Source of the DNA: Thermoanaerobaculia bacterium
GTDB lineage: Bacteria > Acidobacteriota > Thermoanaerobaculia > Multivoradales > JAHZIX01
Assembly: GCA_027069135.1 (NCBI GenBank)
Contig: JALXFE010000248.1
Span: 1-59,363, forward strand
DNA: 59,363 nucleotides
Direction: 5' to 3'
The stretch's first letter is position 1, and each line of letters opens with the position of its first letter. The position numbers and the translations under genes are program-made. The notes beneath the pieces were generated by a model. That model ran no database searches. It saw nothing but the letters and a program-made list of their open reading frames with translations, and was not told the origin of the DNA. Positions 26,651 to 35,894 of the stretch are shown here, one piece after another.

Positions 26651-27040
26651 GGCTGGAAACGTGAGTATACCCGGCGAAGTCTATTACTTCTATCTGGAAA
26701 TGACGTAATTGCTGAAATAGCCACCTTTTTTCATCAGCCTTGGGATCCAAGATAAAATCTATTCAGAAAATAAGAAGGTCGCAAATTTTTGAAGTTCGCC
26801 CGCCTGCGAGTTTCCTGGAATTGGGGCCGGCAATCTCATGGATGCCGGCCCATGTCGCTCATATCGGAGCTTGTCTAGCCACTAGGAGAGTTGACGACCT
26901 GTGCTAAGTCTCCTCCTTTCAATACTTGCACCGTGACCTGGGTCCGGCCACAATAACAGAAAGCCCGGGCCGCGAGAGATAGACCGAACCTTGCCGAGAT
27001 AAGATCCAAGCGACGACACCTATCTTGAAGGAGATACCTG
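26651..27040. other. AT-rich intergenic region at the island edge
   Basis: A 390-base gap whose left half (26690-26800) is AT-rich like the DUF4365 gene, while the right half returns to the local GC-rich composition. A hairpin ggccggca/tgccggcc with a 10-base AT-rich loop lies at about 26826-26851 and has no T-tract. I see no gene and no tRNA that could have served as an integration site. Confidence 0.5.
26664..26669 (-). promoter_or_regulatory. -10-like element just before the DUF4365-TPR gene
   Basis: TATACT reads on the minus strand with 13 bases between it and the ATG at 26650, so transcription would begin only about 7 bases before the start codon. The -35 region matches consensus poorly (about 3 of 6). 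Confidence 0.35.
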
Positions 27041-28444
27041 ATGATCACTGCCTGGCTGATTTTGAGCCTCACGGCCGCTGTCCCCCAAGATTTTGACGCA
27101 GTCTTTACCGGCGCCACCCTGCGGTTCGACTATTTCCACAGCGGCACCGCCGAGGAAGAGCACATCAGTCTCGATACCTTCCGTCTCGAGGGGCCTTGGC
27201 CCGGCAGCCGGAGCCGCCTGCTCGATGACACCAACCTCGGCAAATACCTCTTCCAGTTGATCGATCTCGAAACCCATCGGGTTCTCTATTCCCGCGGCTT
27301 TGCGAGCATCTACGGCGAATGGGAAACCACCGCCGAAGCCCGCTCCCGCTGGCGGACTTTCCATGAATCCCAACGCTTTCCGGAGACCCAGCGGCGTAGT
27401 CAGGTGGTGCTCAAGAAACGATCTTCGGATGGATCCTTCCGGGAGATCTACTCGGGGATCTTCGATCCCGAAAGCCGCTCCATCGATCGCTCTCCCGTCT
27501 TACGGCAGGGCCGCATGGGGACCGTCTTCGAAAACGGTCCGCCGGATCGCAAGGTAGACCTCCTGGTCCTGGGCGACGGCTACTCGGCCGAGGAACAGGA
27601 CACATTGGAAGCCGACGTCCGGCGCCTGATGAAGGCTTTGTTCGAGACCGAGCCCTTCGCTCGCCGGCGGCAAGCCTTTAATGTTCGCTGGATCGGTGTT
27701 CCTTCCCAGGAATCCGGAGTCACGGACCCTCGCTCGGGCACCTGGAAACGTACCCCCCTCGGTTTGTCTTACAACGCTTTCGACTCGGAGCGCTACGTCC
27801 TGACCTACGCCAATCGCCAACTACGGGAGATCGCCGCCCAGGCTCCCTACGACGCCCTCATTCTGTTGGCCAATAGCCGCAAATACGGGGGTGGTGGCAT
27901 CTTCAACTTGTGGACCACCGCCGCGGCCCGGAGCAGCCAGGCGGAATACCTCGTAGTGCATGAATTCGGCCACTCCTTCGCAGGATTGGCCGATGAGTAC
28001 TACACCTCCCAGGTTTCCTACGAAGATTTCAATCCCCCGGGGGTAGAGCCCTGGGAGCCCAACATCACCGCTCTGCTGGACCCGGAGAATCTCAAATGGA
28101 GGGATCTAGGCGAAGACGGAACTCCCCTGCCCACCCCGTGGAACCAGGATGACTACGACGAAATCTCCCTCGCCTATCAAGAGAGACGCCAAGCGCTCCG
28201 GGACGCCGGCGCCTCGGAGGAGACGATGGAAAAGCTCTTCGAGGAGGTCAAGGCGGCCACGCAGCCCCTCTTGGAAAAAGAACCCTACTTCGGAAAGGTG
28301 GGAGCCTTCGAAGGAGCCGGCTACCGGGCCAAGGGCTTGTATCGATCGTCGGTGGATTGCATCATGTTCACCCGCAACCCCCGAGACTTCTGTCCGGTCT
28401 GTGCCAACGCCATCGAGAAAGTGATCCGCCGGTACGCCGAATAG
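27041..28444 (+). CDS. secreted M64 (IgA-protease-like) metallopeptidase
   Basis: A 467-residue protein with GAAGGAGAT a few bases before ATG 27041 and a short signal peptide (ILSLTAAVPQ). The N-terminal ~150 residues are the beta-rich M64 N-domain. The catalytic part begins at DLLVLGDGYSAEEQ, and the zinc site is HEFGHSFAGLADEY (HExxH with a downstream Glu). The end, CIMFTRNPRDFCPVC, is also family-typical. M64 peptidases are named after an IgA-cleaving enzyme; in environmental bacteria the substrate is probably general extracellular protein. The gene converges with the LolA-like gene, only 4 bp apart. Confidence 0.9.
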   Translation: MITAWLILSLTAAVPQDFDAVFTGATLRFDYFHSGTAEEEHISLDTFRLEGPWPGSRSRLLDDTNLGKYLFQLIDLETHRVLYSRGFASIYGEWETTAEARSRWRTFHESQRFPETQRRSQVVLKKRSSDGSFREIYSGIFDPESRSIDRSPVLRQGRMGTVFENGPPDRKVDLLVLGDGYSAEEQDTLEADVRRLMKALFETEPFARRRQAFNVRWIGVPSQESGVTDPRSGTWKRTPLGLSYNAFDSERYVLTYANRQLREIAAQAPYDALILLANSRKYGGGGIFNLWTTAAARSSQAEYLVVHEFGHSFAGLADEYYTSQVSYEDFNPPGVEPWEPNITALLDPENLKWRDLGEDGTPLPTPWNQDDYDEISLAYQERRQALRDAGASEETMEKLFEEVKAATQPLLEKEPYFGKVGAFEGAGYRAKGLYRSSVDCIMFTRNPRDFCPVCANAIEKVIRRYAE

Positions 28445-28448
28445 GACC

Positions 28449-29210
28449 CTACGGTGACTCCTCGGGGAACGCGAAACGCTCGTCGGCGAGATCGAGGTTG
28501 AGCTCGACGGAATCCAATTGGATTACCTGCGGCGCCGGGGCGATGCTGACGCTTTGCTCCACATGGTAGGGGATGAGCAGATCTCCGACCTGCCGGTAAT
28601 CGCTCGGCCGAATCGAAATCTCGATCTCTTCGCCCTCGAAGGACCGGCGGGTCAACTGTTCGACCTCGAGAAACGACTCGGAATCGATGTGATGGATCGT
28701 GATCTCGCCGTCTTTCCTCTTCACTTCGATGATGTAGGTATCGGTGCTGTCGGAGGGATCTTTAGCGATCCGGCGGATCTTGTGCCCCTTTTCCCGATAA
28801 CCGATGAGGGGACCTTCGAGGTCCGCCTGCTGCACCAGATCCTTGCTCTGCGCCGGCTCCAACCGAATGGGTTTGCCCTCCCCGTAGGTCACGATCGCCC
28901 AGGCGGTCTCCCCGTCGTAGGCCTGACTCCCCTTGCGCCCCTCGATCTCGAATTCGATACGCACTTTCGAGGGCCGCTTGAATTCCAATATGAGGGGCAT
29001 CGACGTCCCGCCGCCCAACTCCATAACACCCTTCATCCGCAGAGTCTTGACGGCCTTCCAGGCTTCGAGGCCTCCTCGAGCCTGTACACTGCGCTCTACG
29101 ATCTCCTCAGCGCTGAGGGTCGCCTCGGCTTGGCCGGTGCCCGCCGCGGCGAGATCGCTGGCCAGGATCAAGACGGCGAGGGCTATCATCGAGGTGCGAG
29201 TTTGCTGCAT
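28449..29210 (-). CDS. LolA-like exported protein (outer-membrane lipoprotein-sorting fold)
   Basis: A 253-residue protein. ATG 29210 is chosen because AAGGAG lies 10 bases upstream and a signal peptide starts there. After the signal, LSAEEIVERSVQARGGLEAW is the characteristic opening of LolA/LolB-like proteins, followed by alternating beta strands (VRIEFEIEGRKGSQAYDGE, DTYIIEVKRKDG). Proteins of this fold bind hydrophobic ligands and transfer lipoproteins or lipids across the periplasm. It is single-copy here with no lol partners nearby, so the cargo is unknown. Confidence 0.78.
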   Translation of the reverse strand: MQQTRTSMIALAVLILASDLAAAGTGQAEATLSAEEIVERSVQARGGLEAWKAVKTLRMKGVMELGGGTSMPLILEFKRPSKVRIEFEIEGRKGSQAYDGETAWAIVTYGEGKPIRLEPAQSKDLVQQADLEGPLIGYREKGHKIRRIAKDPSDSTDTYIIEVKRKDGEITIHHIDSESFLEVEQLTRRSFEGEEIEISIRPSDYRQVGDLLIPYHVEQSVSIAPAPQVIQLDSVELNLDLADERFAFPEESP

Positions 29211-29336
29211 GGTTCGAAATCTCCTTAAAACATATTCCACCGTACCGCTGGGAACCCGGATGCTTCGAGGAAAATTTCCGACCGAGGCCCGGCAATCATG
29301 GTCCCCAGTCTATCGCCGAGTAGAAAGAGCTCAACG

Positions 29337-30839
29337 ATGAGGCTCATTGCGAGAGCGAAGACCTTCCCCGGAAAAACCGCCGTCGTCGACGAGGCCGGCG
29401 ATTGGACCTATGGGGAGCTGCTCGCTGAATCGGCAGCTCTGGCGCTGCATCTTCTCGACGGCGCCCTCGACCTCGAGGAGGAACCCATCGCCTTCATGGC
29501 GCCCCCGGGGTTTGCCTACGTCGCCCTTCAATGGGGTATCTGGCGGGCCGGTGGAATCGCCGTTCCCCTCTGCCTCAGCCATCCGGCACCGGAACTGGCC
29601 CACGTCTTGGACGATGCTGGAATTCAGCGAATCTTCTGCACAGCCGAGCTCCGAGCACGATTGACTTCCTTGGCTGAGGAGCCTTCCCGGAGCCTGGAAA
29701 CCCTCGAAATCTCCCCCCCGGGGAGCTCCGCCCAACCGGTTCCGGAGAGCGAGCCGAATCTCCCGGAGATCGGTCGCCACCGACGGGCGGGCATCATCTA
29801 TACCAGCGGCACGACCGGAAAACCCAAAGGCGTGGTGTCCACCCACGGCAACCTCGAAGCCCAGATCGAGGCCCTGGTCGAAGCCTGGCGCTGGACGCCG
29901 GACGATCACATCCTCAACGTTCTTCCCCTCCACCATGTCCACGGTATCGTCAATGTTCTCGCCTGTGCCCTATGGTCCGGGGCGGTCTGGGAAACCCTTT
30001 CCCGCTTCGACGCAGAAGAGGTCTGGCGACGCATCGAGAGCCGACCCCTCACCCTCTTCATGGCAGTACCGACGGTCTATCACCGGCTGATCCAAGCCTT
30101 CGACACCTTTCCCACGGAGCGCCAGGCGCTCCTCTCGGAAGCTGCCCGGGGTTTGCGGCTCATGGTCTCCGGCTCCGCGGCTCTGCCGATCCCGACGCTG
30201 GAACGGTGGCAGGAGATCACCGGTCACGTCCTCCTGGAGCGTTATGGCATGACGGAAATCGGAATGGCCCTCTCCAATCCCTACGAAGGCTCTCGGGTTC
30301 CCGGCCATGTCGGTCAGCCCTTACCCGGAGTCGAGATCCGCCGGGTGGATGCCGACGGCAGCGACGTGGCCCAGGATGTGGAAGAGGGAGAATTGCTGGT
30401 GCGCGGAGCCGCCGTCTTCAAGGAATATTGGAAGCGCCCCCAAGAGACCCTCGAGGCCTTTAGCGACGGTTGGTTCGCTACCGGCGACGTCGCCGTGGTC
30501 GAAGAGGGGAGCTATCGCCTGCTGGGCCGCAGCAGCGTCGACATCCTCAAGACCGGCGGCTACAAGATCTCGGCCCTCGAAATCGAAGCGGTTCTTCGCC
30601 AGCACCCGAGCGTCGAAGATTGTGCCATCGTGGGCCTGCCGGATCCCCAATGGGGGCAGCTCGTCGCCTGCGCCGCCGTCCCCGGCGAGGGCTCGGTTCC
30701 GAGTCTTGAAGACTTGCAATCCTGGGCCCGGGATCGCCTCGCTCCCTACAAGGTGCCGCGCAAGCTGCTGTGGGTAGAAGACCTCCCCCGCAACGCCCTC
30801 GGAAAAGTCGTCAAGCCGCGGGTGACAGATCTCTTTTAG
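29337..30839 (+). CDS. acyl-CoA synthetase, malonyl-CoA-synthetase-like (MatB/ACSF3 group)
   Basis: A ~500-residue ANL-superfamily adenylate-forming enzyme. The P-loop is YTSGTTGKPKG; LNVLPLHHVHGIVNVL, ERYGMTEIGMALSNP, DGWFATGD and the C-terminal Lys in NALGKVVKP follow in order. The HHVHG and YGMTEIGMALS segments are close to those of malonyl-/methylmalonyl-CoA synthetases, so ligation of malonate or methylmalonate to CoA is the best guess. ATG 29337 fits homology; an in-frame ATG at 29298 has no ribosome site. It stands alone, divergent from the LolA-like gene. Confidence 0.85.
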   Translation: MRLIARAKTFPGKTAVVDEAGDWTYGELLAESAALALHLLDGALDLEEEPIAFMAPPGFAYVALQWGIWRAGGIAVPLCLSHPAPELAHVLDDAGIQRIFCTAELRARLTSLAEEPSRSLETLEISPPGSSAQPVPESEPNLPEIGRHRRAGIIYTSGTTGKPKGVVSTHGNLEAQIEALVEAWRWTPDDHILNVLPLHHVHGIVNVLACALWSGAVWETLSRFDAEEVWRRIESRPLTLFMAVPTVYHRLIQAFDTFPTERQALLSEAARGLRLMVSGSAALPIPTLERWQEITGHVLLERYGMTEIGMALSNPYEGSRVPGHVGQPLPGVEIRRVDADGSDVAQDVEEGELLVRGAAVFKEYWKRPQETLEAFSDGWFATGDVAVVEEGSYRLLGRSSVDILKTGGYKISALEIEAVLRQHPSVEDCAIVGLPDPQWGQLVACAAVPGEGSVPSLEDLQSWARDRLAPYKVPRKLLWVEDLPRNALGKVVKPRVTDLF

Positions 30840-30986
30840 CGATTCCGAGCCTCCCTCGAAACTCGCTCGAAAGAGGATTCACCGGCCCCGCCACCGGAGG
30901 TCCTTCAACACTCCTCTTAGACGTTTCCTCCGGTCCAACCGTACCCTCATCAAATGCGGATTTAGCATTCCCCACAGGAGGCAGAT

Positions 30987-32552
30987 ATGAGTACGGTTTC
31001 GAGACCGTTTGCGTTTCGAGAGAGTCGAAGCCGGGTGCTACCGGCGATCGCTGTAATTCTCTGGCTGGCCTTGACGATCATCGCCATCCGGCACTTCCGA
31101 GGATTGGCCCTCGACGACTTCTTCGTCACCTATCGATATGCTCTGAACCTCGCCGAAGGCCACGGCTTCGTCTACAACCCGGGGGAGCGGGTTCTGGGTC
31201 TCACCAATCCGGGATTGGGTCTGCTCTTAGCGGGCCTCTACCTCCTCACGAGCCTTGAAATCCCCTGGCTGGCGACCAGCGTATTTGCTCTTGCCCTCCT
31301 CGGATCCACCGCCCTTCTGCTCCGGGAAGGGTGCCACCGAGGCCACGGGATCGAGTCCTTTATCGGCGGCACCCTGGTTCTCATTTCGACCTATATCTGG
31401 ATCTGCCACGGCGGGGCGGGCTCCCTGGTGCTCCTCCTTCTGATAGGCGCCGCTACCCTTGCCCGCCGGGCTCCCGGATGGGCCGGAGGCCTGGCTGGTT
31501 TGGCCGTTTGGTGTCGTCCAGACGCCCTCCTGGGGGTGGTAATTCTGGGCCTTCTGCGATGGAGGGAGGGCAGGAAACCTCCCCTGATCTATGCCGTTTC
31601 AGCATTGTTTGTTACCACCTTGGGAGCCTTCTGGGCCTATCGATACTTCGGGACCGCCCTGCCCATCACCCTGGAATCCAAACGGTTGCTGGAAGGGCTG
31701 AATCACAGAAGCACCGGAGGACTCGACTTCTGGTCGACGGCCCAGCTGTACTGGCAACGCCACGGCGGGATCCTGGCATTGGAGATCGCGGCCTTGGGGC
31801 TGGCGGGGCAATACTTTGTTCTCCGCCACGGGGGCCGGTGCGCCAGACTCCTCTCCCTATACGGCTTGGCGCTGGCCATTGCCTATCCCCTCCTGGGGGT
31901 TCCGTTCTTTAACTGGTATACCGTGCCGGTGGCGGTGGCAATCCTGTATGGAGCAGCCTATTTCCCCATGGGTTTTGGGCGGGCTCTCGGCCGATGGATC
32001 GGAGAAGCCGAAGGAGGACCCTGGATCGGCCGAAGCCAGGACGGACCCCGCCTAGGCTTTGCTGTGACCGCAGTCCTCATGACCCTGATCCTCTTCAGCT
32101 TCGGCGAACGCAACCTCAAGGTCTTCAAGAGCCAAAGCTGGCACCACCGCATGGTGCTGTACCGGCAAGCCGCGGAGTGGATTCATGAGAACTCCGGCCC
32201 GCAGGACGAGGTCAGTGCCCTGGAAATCGGTGTCGTCGGGTACTTCAGCCAGCGTCCGCTGCAAGATCTCCTGGGGATGGTCACACCTCGGGCCCTGCCT
32301 TTTCTTGCGAATCGGGATGTGTCCGGCATCTTCCAAACCCACCCGACAGAGTTTCTCCTGCGTTACAACTACGGAGGACGGTTGACGGACCTTTTCCGGA
32401 CCCGGTGGTTTCGGCGGAACTACCACTTGGTCCACTCGGTCACCGGTTCTCAAGAGGCTCATATCGTTCGGATCTATCGCCGCAAGAAGATCCCGGCGGG
32501 TACCGGCCTCGGTCCCAACAAGATCCCTCGGGCAGCAGGAAGATCTTCCTGA
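30987..32552 (+). CDS. GT-C-type membrane glycosyltransferase-like protein
   Basis: A 521-residue polytopic membrane protein with AGGAGG 5 bases before ATG 30987. There are about ten hydrophobic segments. The first extracytoplasmic loop contains LDDFFVTYRYALNLAEGHGF then NPGERVLGLTNPG, the signature of GT-C enzymes that use polyprenyl-linked sugars (arabinofuranosyl/mannosyltransferase-like). The Asp pair LDD is the expected catalytic or metal site. It probably adds a sugar to a periplasmic glycan or protein. It is a lone gene, so the acceptor is unknown. Confidence 0.75.
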   Translation: MSTVSRPFAFRESRSRVLPAIAVILWLALTIIAIRHFRGLALDDFFVTYRYALNLAEGHGFVYNPGERVLGLTNPGLGLLLAGLYLLTSLEIPWLATSVFALALLGSTALLLREGCHRGHGIESFIGGTLVLISTYIWICHGGAGSLVLLLLIGAATLARRAPGWAGGLAGLAVWCRPDALLGVVILGLLRWREGRKPPLIYAVSALFVTTLGAFWAYRYFGTALPITLESKRLLEGLNHRSTGGLDFWSTAQLYWQRHGGILALEIAALGLAGQYFVLRHGGRCARLLSLYGLALAIAYPLLGVPFFNWYTVPVAVAILYGAAYFPMGFGRALGRWIGEAEGGPWIGRSQDGPRLGFAVTAVLMTLILFSFGERNLKVFKSQSWHHRMVLYRQAAEWIHENSGPQDEVSALEIGVVGYFSQRPLQDLLGMVTPRALPFLANRDVSGIFQTHPTEFLLRYNYGGRLTDLFRTRWFRRNYHLVHSVTGSQEAHIVRIYRRKKIPAGTGLGPNKIPRAAGRSS

Positions 32553-32674
32553 GCTGAGGGGAGCCTCCAGGTCTTTGGTTTGCCTGGCATCCTCGAGCCA
32601 GCGGTGATTTACTAGAGCCTCGAGATTGACCCAGCTCATCCAGCGCCCCTCGGCCGAACCCGGGAGATCAAGAC

Positions 32675-34045
32675 ATGTCCGCGACCGACCTCTATCGCCA
32701 GCATCTAGCCGCCCTCGACCGCAGCCTCTCGGACTCTCTCGACGGCGCCAAAAGACAGGGCCTGGCTTTGGAGGGCGTGCTCTTTCATGCGGGCCGCGCC
32801 CGCTACTACCATCGGGACGATCATGAGATCCGCTTCTGGCCGGCGGCGCACTTCAGCCGCTGGGTTCCGCTCCAGGGCCCCGAGCACGTGGTCCTGGCCC
32901 GGCCCGGAAGCCGCCCGCGGGTGATCCGCGTAAGGCCTCGGGACTATTGGTATGACACCTCACCGCCGGCTCGCTCCTATTGGGAGGAGGCCGTGGACCT
33001 CAATGAAGCCGAGTCCTTCACCGAGGCTGTCGGTCTATTGGGTGCCCTCGACGGCATCGCCTACGTCGGAGATTCCCCGGAAGCGGCGGCAGAGGCGGGT
33101 GTAGCGTCCGAGCGGATCGAGCCGGAATCCTTGATGGCTCCCCTCGACTGGTACCGAGCGACCAAGACCGAGCATGAGATATCGCAGATCCGGCGAGCCT
33201 GCGAAAAGGCTGCTGCCGGCCACCTAGCGGCGCGTGCCGCCTTCGAGGACGGCGCCAGCGAGCGAGAGATTCATTGGCAATATCTTCGGGCTGCGGATCA
33301 GCTGGAACAAGAGCTGCCCTACGGCTCCATCGTCGCCCTGGACGAAAAGGGCGCCATCCTCCACTACCAACACAAACGCGGGCCGGAATCGGCCCCGGGG
33401 CAAGTCTTGTTGATCGACGCTGGAGCCTCCTTTGAAGGACAGGCGGCGGACCTCACGCGTACCTGGGCCCGGGAAGGGACCGACGCGACCTTCCAGGCGC
33501 TGCTCGAGGGCATGGACGCCCTGGAGCGCAAATTGGTCGCGATGGTGACTCCGGCCCGGCCCTATCTGGAAATCCACCTCGAGAATCACCGCCTCTTAGC
33601 GGAACTCATGGCACAGACAGGAATGCTCCGCAGCAGCGCGGAAGAAGCTCTCAAGGCCGGGGTCACCCGCACATTCCTCCCCCACGGCGTCGGCCATCTA
33701 CTGGGCCTCCAGGTACACGATGTAGGCGGCCACCAGGCGGGCCCCGAGGGCGGAAAAGTCCCCCCGCCGGCGGAGCATCCCTTTCTACGCAACACCCGAA
33801 TCCTGGAACCGGGCCACTGCGTCACCATCGAGCCGGGCATGTATTTCATCCCGATGTTGATGGAGCCCCTGCGAGGCAGCGCAGCTGGAAGGCTCGTAAG
33901 TTGGGACGTCGTCGACCGATTGACCCCCTTGGGCGGCATCCGTATCGAGGACAACATCATCTGCACCGACGGCGAGCCCCGGGACCTGAGCCGGGACCTG
34001 CTCCCCGGGCCGCGGGATCTGGGACCGGCTACCGCATCGGATTGA
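32675..34045 (+). CDS. pepQ: Xaa-Pro dipeptidase (PepQ-like)
   Basis: A 456-residue creatinase/methionine-aminopeptidase-fold (M24) enzyme with GGAG 8 bases before ATG 32675. The dinuclear metal ligands are visible: the two Asp in LLIDAGASFEGQAADLTRTW, the His in HGVGHLLGLQVHDVGG, the Glu in TIEPGMY and the Glu in GGIRIEDN. Length and the N-terminal domain match Escherichia coli PepQ (443 residues), which cleaves Xaa-Pro dipeptides in the cytoplasm. Its last 17 bases overlap the end of a convergent VapC gene. Confidence 0.92.
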   Translation: MSATDLYRQHLAALDRSLSDSLDGAKRQGLALEGVLFHAGRARYYHRDDHEIRFWPAAHFSRWVPLQGPEHVVLARPGSRPRVIRVRPRDYWYDTSPPARSYWEEAVDLNEAESFTEAVGLLGALDGIAYVGDSPEAAAEAGVASERIEPESLMAPLDWYRATKTEHEISQIRRACEKAAAGHLAARAAFEDGASEREIHWQYLRAADQLEQELPYGSIVALDEKGAILHYQHKRGPESAPGQVLLIDAGASFEGQAADLTRTWAREGTDATFQALLEGMDALERKLVAMVTPARPYLEIHLENHRLLAELMAQTGMLRSSAEEALKAGVTRTFLPHGVGHLLGLQVHDVGGHQAGPEGGKVPPPAEHPFLRNTRILEPGHCVTIEPGMYFIPMLMEPLRGSAAGRLVSWDVVDRLTPLGGIRIEDNIICTDGEPRDLSRDLLPGPRDLGPATASD

Positions 34046-34457
34046 CGTGCTCGATACCGGGAAACCGCTGAAAATCGTTATCCGCGGAGAAGACCGCGTA
34101 TCCTTGCTCGAGAGCCAAAGCCGCCAGATGGGCATCGGAGCTTAGATTCCCCGCGGTCCCAGTGGCGGATATGAGATTCCTGAAAATGGACCAGTGGTGC
34201 TCTCCCGGAACGACTCGGCGAACGTTGGGTTGCTCGAGCCAGGAATCGACGAAGGCGATGGCTTCCTCCGGCGAGAGGGGATCCCGAAAAATCCCCCTAC
34301 GGGTAGAAATCCTGATAAAGGCGAGGATCACGATCCAGGCCAACCCTACAGTCGTGGAACCGGACAAGGTTTCCTCGAGCCAAATACGGGCTTTCTCGTG
34401 GCCATGCGCATCGGAGTTGACGGCATAGAGCAAGAGATTGGCGTCAACGAGGATCAC
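34029..34457 (-). CDS. VapC-family PIN-domain toxin (second system)
   Basis: A 142-residue PIN-domain toxin starting at GTG 34457, which overlaps the antitoxin stop as GTGA. The acidic active-site residues lie in ILVDANLLLYAVN, in the helix containing LAWIVILAFIR, in GNLSSDAHLAALA and in VFSADNDFQRF. It is from a different PIN subgroup than the toxin at 22193 and pairs with a ribbon-helix-helix-type antitoxin. The 3' end overlaps pepQ by 17 bp on the other strand. Confidence 0.9.
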   Translation of the reverse strand: MILVDANLLLYAVNSDAHGHEKARIWLEETLSGSTTVGLAWIVILAFIRISTRRGIFRDPLSPEEAIAFVDSWLEQPNVRRVVPGEHHWSIFRNLISATGTAGNLSSDAHLAALALEQGYAVFSADNDFQRFPGIEHVNPMR

Positions 34458-34723
34458 TTCCGAAGATCGAGTTTGCGGACGATCTCTTCGTCCTCCAGAA
34501 AATCCGCCAACTCCAGGGCCTTGGTGAGCTGCACTGCAGGAGCAGCAGGGCCCATCGCCTTCGGCACTAGCCGATAGCACTTCGGCTTGGGAGGCGACGC
34601 CAAGGATGCCAAGCCAGCCCGCAGCGTCGCATTTACCTCGGCCTTGAAGGACGATCCCTTGCGACGGACAGCATCCTTGAGAGCTACTGCCACTTCGTCT
34701 TCCAGGGTGAGTGTGGTCCTCAT
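34454..34723 (-). CDS. VapB-type antitoxin
   Basis: An 89-residue antitoxin. MRTTLTLEDEVAVALKDAV with a following RRKGSSFKAEVNATLRAGL is the ribbon-helix-helix DNA-binding domain usual for VapB antitoxins of this type. The C-terminal part should bind and block the toxin. It overlaps the toxin start by 4 bp (GTGA), so expression is coupled. No strong ribosome site precedes ATG 34723. Confidence 0.88.
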   Translation of the reverse strand: MRTTLTLEDEVAVALKDAVRRKGSSFKAEVNATLRAGLASLASPPKPKCYRLVPKAMGPAAPAVQLTKALELADFLEDEEIVRKLDLRK

Positions 34724-34909
34724 AGAGGCATCATAACATCTTCGATCGGATCATCAAGTCATCAATTCTCTGAAATCCCATAGGCTCTACGGACTGCCAA
34801 CTCCCAATATTCGGCTGCCCCTTCCTCAAATACCCCGAATTCCGCCGTTTTCCCCAAATTCTCTCCCCGGATCTGCAAGATCCTGCTCCTACCTTCCGTC
34901 CTAAGGAGT

Positions 34910-35860
34910 ATGAAGCACTTACCTAGGTATCTACCGCCCGGCACCTTCCTTGCCGAAATCACCCAACGCTGCCTCCTGGGTTTCCATCTGCTCAGACCCT
35001 CCAAGAGGCTCAATCTCCTCGTCGCGGGCGTCGTCGCCAGGGCCCAGGAGAAATACCCCGTCGAGGTCGTCGGCCTGGCCGTGCCCTCCAATCACTATCA
35101 CCTGATTGCCACCGGTACGAGCCAGGAGGATCTCTCCAAGTTCATGAACTTCGTCTCCTCAAACGTCGCCCGGGAAGCGGGAAAGATCCATGGTTGGGAG
35201 GGCAAGCTGTGGGCTGGACGCTACGATTGCACGCCCATCACCGATGAGGAGGAAATCCAGGTCAAACGGCTCAAATACCTGCTCAGCCAAGGCTGCAAAG
35301 AGGGGCTCGTCTCGAGTCCAACTCTGTGGCCCGGGGTTCACTGCGCCAAAGCCCTCATGAACGGCACCGGGATTCCCGGTGTCTGGGTCAATCGCACCGC
35401 CCTTTATAAGGCGCGGCTCAAGAAGAAGGGGCGGGAGAAGGTCCGGCCCATCGACTTTGAAGAAGATCTCCTCCTCAAGTTCTCGCCCCTACCGTGCTGG
35501 GCCCATCTGGCGCCGGAGGACTACCAACAGAGAATCCGGGATCTGGTTCGGGAGATCGAAGAAGAAACCGCCGCTCGACACCGGGAGGCGGGGACCCGTC
35601 CCCTGGGGCGCCGTGCCGTGCTCAAGAAGGATCCCCACTACCGACCCAAAGCCCTCGAGACCTCTCCGGCGCCCCGGGTCCATGCCGCCACCCGGGAGGC
35701 CCGCAAGAGGTTCATGGATGCCCTGCGCATCTTTCTCAAGGCCTACCGGGCGGCTTCGGCGCGGCTTCGAGGCGGTGAGCCTTTAGCAGAGTTCCCCGGA
35801 GGGTGTTTTCCGCCGCACGGGCCATTTGTCCCCTTCGGCGACAGCCTGCACCCGGTGTAA
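34910..35860 (+). CDS. REP-associated tyrosine transposase-like protein (RAYT, Y1_Tnp/HUH)
   Basis: A 316-residue protein of the IS200/RAYT Y1 transposase superfamily. The metal-binding HUH motif is H62-Y-H64 in SNHYHLIATG, and the helix RLKYLLSQGCKEGLV carries the likely nucleophile Y123, matching the Y..NP..AGLV segment of RAYTs. Family members cut single-stranded DNA at hairpins with a GTAG or similar foot. The C-terminal ~130 residues (basic, Arg-rich) extend beyond the usual ~170-residue core. No terminal inverted repeats flank the gene, as expected for domesticated RAYTs. AGGAG is only one base before ATG 34910, so the true start may be slightly downstream. Confidence 0.8.
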   Translation: MKHLPRYLPPGTFLAEITQRCLLGFHLLRPSKRLNLLVAGVVARAQEKYPVEVVGLAVPSNHYHLIATGTSQEDLSKFMNFVSSNVAREAGKIHGWEGKLWAGRYDCTPITDEEEIQVKRLKYLLSQGCKEGLVSSPTLWPGVHCAKALMNGTGIPGVWVNRTALYKARLKKKGREKVRPIDFEEDLLLKFSPLPCWAHLAPEDYQQRIRDLVREIEEETAARHREAGTRPLGRRAVLKKDPHYRPKALETSPAPRVHAATREARKRFMDALRIFLKAYRAASARLRGGEPLAEFPGGCFPPHGPFVPFGDSLHPV

Positions 35861-35894
35861 CCGGACGCCGTCGCCGCAGCTCTCGAGATTCCAG

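Noticed and set aside
26826-26851. Hairpin near the island as an integrase attachment site or terminator
   Set aside because: No tRNA, no direct repeat at the other edge and no T-tract; left as an unassigned hairpin.
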